Made by a program: the position numbers and the translations under genes | Assembly: GCA_020160805.1 (NCBI GenBank) | Contig: JAIUPO010000031.1 | Coordinates: 1-37,713, forward strand | Reading direction: 5' to 3' | Source of the DNA: Actinomycetota bacterium | Lineage (GTDB): Bacteria > Actinomycetota > Actinomycetes > Actinomycetales > Dermatophilaceae | DNA length: 37,713 nucleotides | The notes under the pieces: model-generated | Told to the model about the DNA's origin: nothing | Databases searched by the model: none | What the model saw: the letters and a program-made list of their open reading frames with translations, nothing else | Shown: positions 32,990 through 37,713 of the stretch, piece by piece | Position numbering within the stretch: position 1 is the first letter of the stretch | Layout of the letters: each line of letters opens with the position of its first letter

Positions 32990-33846
32990 CCCAGCCGCAG
33001 TTCTATGTCTCACCCGAGCAGGTGATGAAAGACCGCGCCGATTTTGCCCGCAAGGGCATCGCCCGCGGCCGCTCTGTCGTCGTCCTCGGCTATGACAAGG
33101 GCATCGCCTTCGTCGCCGAAAACCGTTCTCGCGCACTGCACAAGGTTTCGGAGATCTATGACCGGATCGGCTTCGCCGCGGTCGGCAAGTACAACGAATT
33201 CGAGAACTTGCGCGTCGCCGGCATTCGCTATGCCGATCTGCGCGGCTACTCCTACGACCGCTCCGATGTCACCGCCCGCGGCCTGGCCAATGCCTACGCC
33301 CAGACGCTCGGCACCGTCTTCATCCAGGAGTCCAAGCCCTTCGAAGTCGAAATCGTCGTCGCCGAGGTCGGTCAGGACTCCGACGGCGACCAGATCTACC
33401 GGCTGATGTATGACGGCTCAGTCGCCGACGAGGTCGGCTTCGTCGCCATGGGCGGCGCGGCCGACACCATCGAGGCCGGCCTGAAAGAGCGGTGGGAGCC
33501 GGGTATGCCGCTCGGCTCGGCCCTGCAACTCGCCGTCACCTTGCTCGGTCAGGACCCGGCCGGCGGGGAAGCGCGCGAGCTGGACCAAGGGTCCTTGGAA
33601 GTCGCCGTCCTCGACCGCACCCGCCCCCGCCGGACCTTCCGGCGGATCACCGGCCCGCTGCTCGACCAACTGTTGAACCCGGCCGAGGCCACCCAGGACG
33701 CGCCGCCGGACGAGGAGCACCCCGGCCACCGCGACACCCTGTCCGGGCAGCCCCATCCAGACACCGCGGGGGCGAGCCCACGGCATACCTCCACCAATCC
33801 GCAAACCCAGCGGCCGGGCGCCGATCCGGTCCCCGACGGCGACTGA
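32986..33846 (+). CDS. prcA: 20S proteasome alpha subunit PrcA
   Basis: Outer-ring subunit that controls substrate entry and binds the Arc GQYL tail. It has 286 residues. The N-terminal gate segment is [24 protein letters not shown] (split: [26 protein letters not shown]). Family segments follow ([46 protein letters not shown]-like [13 protein letters not shown]). About 55 C-terminal residues form a Pro/Asp/His-rich disordered tail, longer than in mycobacterial PrcA (248 residues overall). A ggaggg ribosome site ends 5 nt before the ATG. pafA starts 11 bp after the stop. Confidence 0.97.
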   Translation: MTQPQFYVSPEQVMKDRADFARKGIARGRSVVVLGYDKGIAFVAENRSRALHKVSEIYDRIGFAAVGKYNEFENLRVAGIRYADLRGYSYDRSDVTARGLANAYAQTLGTVFIQESKPFEVEIVVAEVGQDSDGDQIYRLMYDGSVADEVGFVAMGGAADTIEAGLKERWEPGMPLGSALQLAVTLLGQDPAGGEARELDQGSLEVAVLDRTRPRRTFRRITGPLLDQLLNPAEATQDAPPDEEHPGHRDTLSGQPHPDTAGASPRHTSTNPQTQRPGADPVPDGD

Positions 33847-33857
33847 GTCGGCCAACC

Positions 33858-35243
33858 ATGGACCGGCGGATCTTCGGCATCGAGACCGAATTCGGCATCA
33901 CCTGCGTCGAGAAGGGGCAGCGCACGCTGACCCCCGACGAAGTGGCGCGCTATCTGTTCCGCAAGGTCGTCTCTTGGGGCCGGTCGTCAAATGTCTTCCT
34001 GGGCAATGGATCTCGGCTCTATCTCGATGTCGGGTCGCATCCGGAATATGCCACGGCCGAGTGCGACAACCTGATCGATCTCATCGCCCATGACAAGGCG
34101 GGGGAGCGGATCCTCGGGGATCTGGTCGCCGATGCGACCGAACGCCTCGCCGAAGACGGGATCGCCGGCGAGATCTATGTCTTCAAGAACAACACCGACT
34201 CCGCTGGCAGTTCGTATGGCTGCCATGAGAACTACCTCATCGGCCGCGGCGGTGAGTTCCAGGACTTCTCCGATGTGCTGATCCCGTTTCTCGTCAGCCG
34301 GCAGTTGATCGCCGGGGCGGGCAAGATCATCCCGACCTCCACCGGCGCGGCCTATTCCCTCAGCCAGCGGGCAGAACACATCTGGGAGGGCGTGTCGTCG
34401 GCCACCACCCGGTCGCGACCGATCATCAACACGCGCGATGAGCCGCACGCCGATGCCGAGCACTTCCGTCGCCTGCATGTCATCGTCGGTGACTCCTCGA
34501 TGAGCGAAACCACCGCCCTGCTCAAGGTCGGCAGCTGCGATCTGGTGCTGCGGATGATCGAAGAGGGTGTGACCCTGCGCGATTTCACCCTCGACAATGC
34601 GATTCGCGCGATCCGCGACATCTCCTTCGACCTGACCGGCCGCAAGACGGTCAAGCTCGCCAATGGCAAGACCCTGAGCGGCCTCGACATGCAGAGCGAG
34701 TTCCTCACCAAGGCAACGGAATTCGCCGCATCCAAGGGCATGGACGATCCCACCACGACCCGCGTCCTCGATCTGTGGCGGCGCACCTTGGCGGCGATCG
34801 AGTCCGGCGACCACAGCGGCATCGACACCGAGATCGACTGGGCCATCAAACGCAAGCTGATCACCAGCTATGCCAGCAAGCACGACCTGCCGTTGCACCA
34901 CCCCCGGCTGGCGCAGCTCGATCTGGCCTATCACGACATTGATCCGCGCCGCGGGCTCTTCGGCGTGCTGCAGCGGCGGGGTCTGGCAGCTCGCGTGGTG
35001 ACCGATGAGCAGGTGGAAGCCGCCAAGGAGACGCCGCCGCAGACGACGCGCGCGAAACTGCGCGGTGACTTCATCCGGGTCGCCAAGGAGCAGCGTCGCG
35101 ACTACACCGTCGACTGGGTTCATCTGAAACTCAATGATCAGGCGCAACGCACGGTCCTGTGCAAAGACCCCTTCATCAGCGAGGACCCGCGGGTCACCCG
35201 GCTGATCGAAGGGATGACGGCGAGCGGCATACCGCAACCCTGA
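33858..35243 (+). CDS. pafA: Pup-protein ligase PafA
   Basis: Attaches the C-terminal Glu of deamidated Pup to substrate lysines, using ATP to form a gamma-glutamyl phosphate. The 461-residue protein begins [13 protein letters not shown] (Glu9 is a known Mg ligand) and has [16 protein letters not shown], whose Asp is the catalytic base in studied homologues. It also shares [20 protein letters not shown] and [11 protein letters not shown] with Dop but lacks the Dop loop. Eight of its ten Tyr codons are TAT, unlike the foreign-looking region beyond 36818. The final codons include a rare ATA (Ile) inside a GGCATAC motif at 35226. Confidence 0.97.
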   Translation: MDRRIFGIETEFGITCVEKGQRTLTPDEVARYLFRKVVSWGRSSNVFLGNGSRLYLDVGSHPEYATAECDNLIDLIAHDKAGERILGDLVADATERLAEDGIAGEIYVFKNNTDSAGSSYGCHENYLIGRGGEFQDFSDVLIPFLVSRQLIAGAGKIIPTSTGAAYSLSQRAEHIWEGVSSATTRSRPIINTRDEPHADAEHFRRLHVIVGDSSMSETTALLKVGSCDLVLRMIEEGVTLRDFTLDNAIRAIRDISFDLTGRKTVKLANGKTLSGLDMQSEFLTKATEFAASKGMDDPTTTRVLDLWRRTLAAIESGDHSGIDTEIDWAIKRKLITSYASKHDLPLHHPRLAQLDLAYHDIDPRRGLFGVLQRRGLAARVVTDEQVEAAKETPPQTTRAKLRGDFIRVAKEQRRDYTVDWVHLKLNDQAQRTVLCKDPFISEDPRVTRLIEGMTASGIPQP

Positions 35244-35316
35244 ACGCGGCCTGTGGATCGCCCGTCAAGACGTCGGGAGGCAGGTTCGCGGGAACTTTCG
35301 CCACGGGTTAGCGGGT

Positions 35317-35322
35317 TATGGT
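35317..35322 (+). promoter_or_regulatory. Candidate -10 box (TATGGT) for the FKBP lipoprotein gene
   Basis: TATGGT matches TAnnnT and lies in gcgggttatggttgatcgg, very similar to the arc promoter segment. The ATG inside it (35318) is therefore unlikely to be the translation start. Confidence 0.35.
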
Positions 35323-35365
35323 TGATCGGTTGCCGCCCGTCGCGGGCGGTCCGCATACCTCCCCG

Positions 35366-36400
35366 ATGAACGAAAGCTGCTCACCTGTGTCGTCTGCTGC
35401 CCGTCGCCCTGTCCGCACATTAAGCGCCCTCGCGGCAGCCAGCGCACTCACGCTGGCGATGACCGCCTGCGGCTCCGACAAGGGGTCCACCTCCTCGTCC
35501 AGCTCTTCGACGTCTTCCTCCGCAGGCGGGACCTCCGCGGTGACCGACGGCAAGATTGCCGACGTCAAGGCCACTGGCGGCGACGACAAGACGGCGCCGA
35601 AGCTCGAGTTGAAGACGCCCTTCGGTGTTGCGGCGTACGCCTCCACCGTCTTGAAGAAGGGCTCGGGCACGCCCACGGATGACAAGAGCATCGCGGTCGT
35701 GAAGTACACCCTGGTCAATGGCACCGACGGCAAGGTGATCGACGAGACCTACTCCGCCAAGGAAACCGGCTTCGATGTCGGCGATGCGACGCTGATTTCC
35801 GGGCTGCGCAAGGCCCTGACCGGCGTGACCAAGGGCTCACGCGTTGTTGCGGCGCTTCCCCCCGCCGAGGCATTCGGCGATCAGGGCAACGCGCAGATCG
35901 GCGTCAAGGGCACCGATACCGTCGTCTTCCTCTTCGATGTCGTGAATGTCGCGACCAAGTTACCGGAGGCGGAGGGCACAGCGGTCACCCCGACTGCCAA
36001 GAACCTGCCCGAGGTCACCTTCGAGTCGGGCAAGCAAGCATCGTTCACGATGCCCAAGGCGGACCCGCCGAAGGATCTGGTCATCCAGCCGCTCATCAAG
36101 GGCAAGGGCGCGAAGGTCGAGCAGGGTGACACGGCAGTCGTGACGTACACCGGCGCGCTATGGCGCAATGGTCAGATCTTCGACTCCAGCTTCAAGCAGG
36201 GTCCGACCGCCTCCTTCAGCTTCCCCGTCGGCGCCGGCCGCGTCGTCGCCGGTTGGGACAAGGGCATCGAGGGCCAGACCGTCGGCTCCCGACTGCTCCT
36301 GATCGTCCCGCCGAAGGACGGCTATGGCGACAAGGGCCAGGGCGAAATCAAGGGCACCGACACCATGGTCTTCGTCGTCGACATCCTCGCGAAGTACTAA
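35366..36400 (+). CDS. Secreted lipoprotein with tandem FKBP-type prolyl isomerase domains
   Basis: The 344-residue protein is exported and lipid-anchored: basic start (SSAARRPVRT), hydrophobic stretch (LSALAAASALTLAM), lipobox-like MTAC with Cys near residue 35. A Ser/Thr-rich linker follows, then two FKBP domains. The first (about VVKYTLVNGTDGKVIDET to FLFDVVNV) lacks part of the usual aromatic pocket and may be a non-catalytic chaperone domain. The second (VVTYTGALWRNGQIFDSSF, VVAGWDKGIEGQTVGSR, LLIVPPKDGYGD) looks intact. It helps folding of exported proteins, most likely. ATG 35366 is chosen over 35318 because the latter lies in a probable -10 box. A cytoplasmic FKBP gene follows. Confidence 0.9.
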   Translation: MNESCSPVSSAARRPVRTLSALAAASALTLAMTACGSDKGSTSSSSSSTSSSAGGTSAVTDGKIADVKATGGDDKTAPKLELKTPFGVAAYASTVLKKGSGTPTDDKSIAVVKYTLVNGTDGKVIDETYSAKETGFDVGDATLISGLRKALTGVTKGSRVVAALPPAEAFGDQGNAQIGVKGTDTVVFLFDVVNVATKLPEAEGTAVTPTAKNLPEVTFESGKQASFTMPKADPPKDLVIQPLIKGKGAKVEQGDTAVVTYTGALWRNGQIFDSSFKQGPTASFSFPVGAGRVVAGWDKGIEGQTVGSRLLLIVPPKDGYGDKGQGEIKGTDTMVFVVDILAKY

Positions 36401-36427
36401 TCCTCGAACCCGACAGGAGTAATCCTC

Positions 36428-36817
36428 ATGCCATTCGACCCCAACACCGAGCGCCCGGAGATCGACTTCCCCGAAGGCGCCCCGCCCGCCGACCTCGTCG
36501 TCGAGGACATCTGGGAAGGCGACGGTCAGGAAGCGCAGGCCGGCGACACCATCCGCACGCACTACCTCGGCGTCGCGCACTCCACGGGCGAGGAGTTCGA
36601 CGCGTCGTGGAACCGCGGTGCGCCCCTGGACTTCCGCATCGGCGTCGGCCAGGTCATCCCGGGCTGGGACCGCGGCATCGTGGGCATGAAGGTCGGCGGC
36701 CGGCGCAAGCTGACCATCCCGGCTCACCTGGCCTATGGCGACCGGGGAGCCGGCGTCGTGATCAAGCCGGGCGAGACGCTGATCTTCGTCGTCGACCTGG
36801 TCGACGTCGCGCGCTGA
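36428..36817 (+). CDS. FKBP-type peptidyl-prolyl cis-trans isomerase
   Basis: The 129-residue single-domain isomerase has no signal peptide, so it is likely cytoplasmic. Family residues are IRTHYLGVAHSTGEEFDASWNRG, split as THYLGVAHSTGEEFDASW with the pocket Tyr and Asp, then VIPGWDRGIVGMKVGGRRKL and IPAHLAYGDRGAG. aggag (36415-36419) precedes the ATG by 8 nt. FKBP genes are common directly after pafA in actinobacteria. One of its two Tyr codons is TATG-type (native style), so I place the compositional break after this gene, not before it. Confidence 0.93.
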   Translation: MPFDPNTERPEIDFPEGAPPADLVVEDIWEGDGQEAQAGDTIRTHYLGVAHSTGEEFDASWNRGAPLDFRIGVGQVIPGWDRGIVGMKVGGRRKLTIPAHLAYGDRGAGVVIKPGETLIFVVDLVDVAR

Positions 36818-37539
36818 ACCCGAGCCGGCCCGCACCGGTAGGCGAAGCGTTCATCAGCTACACCGTCGAGTCGGTGAAGGGGCTCTACGACCTCAACCGC
36901 TACGCCCGCTACGTGACGGTCTTTCAGAACTGGCTGAAACCGGCGGGGGCGTCTTTCGACCACCTGCACAAGCAGCTGGTGGCGATCGACGAGCGCGGCG
37001 TCCAGCACGAGGCGACCCTGGCCAAGCTGCGCTCGAACGCGAACCTGTTCAACGAGGTCGCCACGAACTACGCCTCCCACAAGAACCTCGTCATCGCCGA
37101 GAACGAGCACGCGATGGCGTTCGCCGGGTTCGGGCACCGCTTCCCGACCGTCGAGATCTACAGCAAGTCCGAGCAGCCGGACCCGTGGGAGCAGACGCCC
37201 GAGGAGGTCCGGGGCATGAGCGACATGATCCAGGCGATGCACGCCGCGACGGGCACCGAGGTGCCCTGCAACGAGGAGTGGCACTACCGGCCCATCGACG
37301 TCGACCTGGCGATGCCGTGGCGCGTGATGCTGAAGTGGCGGGTCTCGACGCTGGCCGGCTTCGAGGGGGCGACGAAGATCTACCTCAACACCATCGAGCC
37401 CGTGATGCTGCGCGACCGGGTGGTCGACCGCTTGTTCGCGCTCCGCAACGACCGCAAGGTGGCCGACTCGCTGAAGATCGCTTTCGAGGCGCCCTGCCGC
37501 CCGAACGCGCTGCGCTGCGCGCGTCCCCTGCGCGGCTAG
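36818..37539 (+). pseudogene. 5'-truncated DUF4921-family gene (GalT/HIT-like)
   Basis: Directly after the FKBP stop an open frame encodes about 236 residues that match the C-terminal half of DUF4921 proteins, which resemble galactose-1-phosphate uridylyltransferase. Seen are ISYTVESVKGLYDLNRYARY, the HIT-like FDHLHKQLVAIDERG, VIAENEHAMAFAGFGHRFP and MPWRVMLKWRVSTLAGFEG. Full-length members have roughly 430-450 residues (from memory), so the N-terminal half is missing and no start codon or ribosome site precedes the conserved part. All eight Tyr codons are TAC and the Asn codons I checked are AAC, unlike the window's native genes. It is most likely a broken, transferred or rearranged fragment. 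Confidence 0.8.
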
Positions 37540-37568
37540 GCCCCGAAGGCCACGGCGCTGGGGTCTAA

Positions 37569-37713
37569 GGAAGCGCTGATCTTTAGGACTGTGCGGCCTG
37601 GTGGCTGGCTCGGCCGGGCGGGTCGGGAAATGATGAGGTCGTGGACAGTGAGCAGCTCTCCTTCACCGACGTCGAGTACGGCAACCGGCGGCGGGTTTCG
37701 CGCCGGGAGAAGT
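37569..37713 (+). mobile_element. Left end of an IS5-like insertion sequence (continues beyond window)
   Basis: ggaagcgctgatc at 37569-37581 is a probable left terminal inverted repeat. It is preceded by CTAA (37565-37568), which fits the YTAR target site duplicated by IS5-group elements. A transposase frame starts 72 bp inside. The right end, the second inverted repeat and the second target copy are outside the window, so the family call rests on the transposase N-terminus. Confidence 0.65.
37641..37713 (+). CDS. IS5-family transposase, N-terminal fragment cut by the window end
   Basis: A GTG at 37641 opens a frame encoding VDSEQLSFTDVEYGNRRR followed by VSRREK, running off the window after 24 codons. 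The SFTDxEYxxRRRxSRRE pattern is typical of the N-terminal domain of IS5-group DDE transposases. Catalytic residues are not in view. Its Tyr codon is TAC before G, a choice native genes here seldom make. Confidence 0.7.
   Translation, partial: MDSEQLSFTDVEYGNRRRVSRREK

Larger units (their letters stand above)
1782..35232. repeat. Dispersed heptamer GGCATAC/GTATGCC, 43 copies
   Basis: GTATGCC occurs on the plus strand at 1782, 2682, 5519, 7285, 8690, 10388, 13795, 14320, 15192, 15364, 17364, 18630, 22741, 23869, 24525, 26913, 27816, 27989, 31318 and 33503. GGCATAC occurs at 2058, 3590, 3997, 5306, 6697, 7585, 10070, 11175, 15013, 16443, 17586, 18181, 18751, 23787, 26199, 26514, 27323, 28703, 29250, 29475, 30460, 33782 and 35226. 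The copies lie in most genes and two intergenic places. The count is by eye and may miss a few. Confidence 0.8.

Noticed and set aside
1782-35232. GGCATAC as a replication- or recombination-orienting motif (KOPS or Chi type)
   Set aside because: The two orientations are nearly equal (23 and 20) across the window, without strand bias.
35318-35365. ATG at 35318 as the FKBP lipoprotein start
   Set aside because: The codon lies inside a TATGGT -10-like box and would put 16 atypical residues before the signal peptide.
36160-36817. Open frame running through the FKBP genes into the DUF4921 fragment, as one fusion protein
   Set aside because: The part before about 36818 is an out-of-frame Arg/Gly/Pro-rich shadow of the FKBP genes; homology begins only after the FKBP stop.
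1-37713. CRISPR arrays, tRNA or rRNA genes, prophage attachment sites
   Set aside because: No regularly spaced repeats, no cloverleaf-like sequences and no integrase or phage genes were seen by eye.

Overview
The window is a chromosomal segment of a high-G+C actinobacterium. The evidence is the complete Pup-proteasome gene set (arc, dop, pup, prcB, prcA, pafA), a mycothiol ligase (mshC), actinobacterial function-unknown families (DUF3516 helicase, DUF3090, SCO1664) and many apparently leaderless genes with a TAnnnT -10 box just before the start codon. Gene order and content suggest a member of the Micrococcales, perhaps near the Intrasporangiaceae/Dermatophilaceae; that placement is inference. 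No tRNA, rRNA, CRISPR array or prophage was seen.

Layout. Bases 1-7414 carry a DEAD/DEAH helicase with a DUF3516 tail, a LigC-type ATP-dependent DNA ligase, a small lipoprotein, an M20 peptidase, an acidic protein and undecaprenyl-diphosphatase (uppP). A strong hairpin separates uppP from the convergent corA. Bases 8546-11976 hold a conserved actinobacterial cassette: histidine phosphatase, DUF3090 zinc-ribbon protein, SCO1664 kinase-like protein and mshC. After a second large hairpin come a PAC2-family gene and a divergent HAD phosphatase, then treY-treZ (trehalose from maltodextrin), metH and a divergent site-2 protease.

Bases 23012-36817 are the proteasome region: trmI, arc, then a 4.6-kb interval (beta-propeller exported protein, Prim-Pol repair polymerase, a prs paralogue, a small HTH-like protein, a VWA protein), then dop-pup-prcB-prcA-pafA with overlapping or tight junctions, followed by two FKBP prolyl isomerases. 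Pup is made with C-terminal Gln, deamidated by Dop, ligated to targets by PafA, and the tagged proteins are unfolded by Arc into the PrcAB core.

The right end is a breakpoint. Immediately after the second FKBP gene there is a 5'-truncated DUF4921 gene whose codon use differs from the rest of the window, then the left end of an IS5-like element. pafB, pafC and tatA/tatC, common neighbours downstream of pafA in actinobacteria, are not seen.

The most unusual signal is not a gene. The heptamer GGCATAC/GTATGCC occurs 43 times by hand count, about ten times a composition-based guess, in both orientations, in several reading frames (forcing rare codons) and in two intergenic places, but not in the foreign right end.
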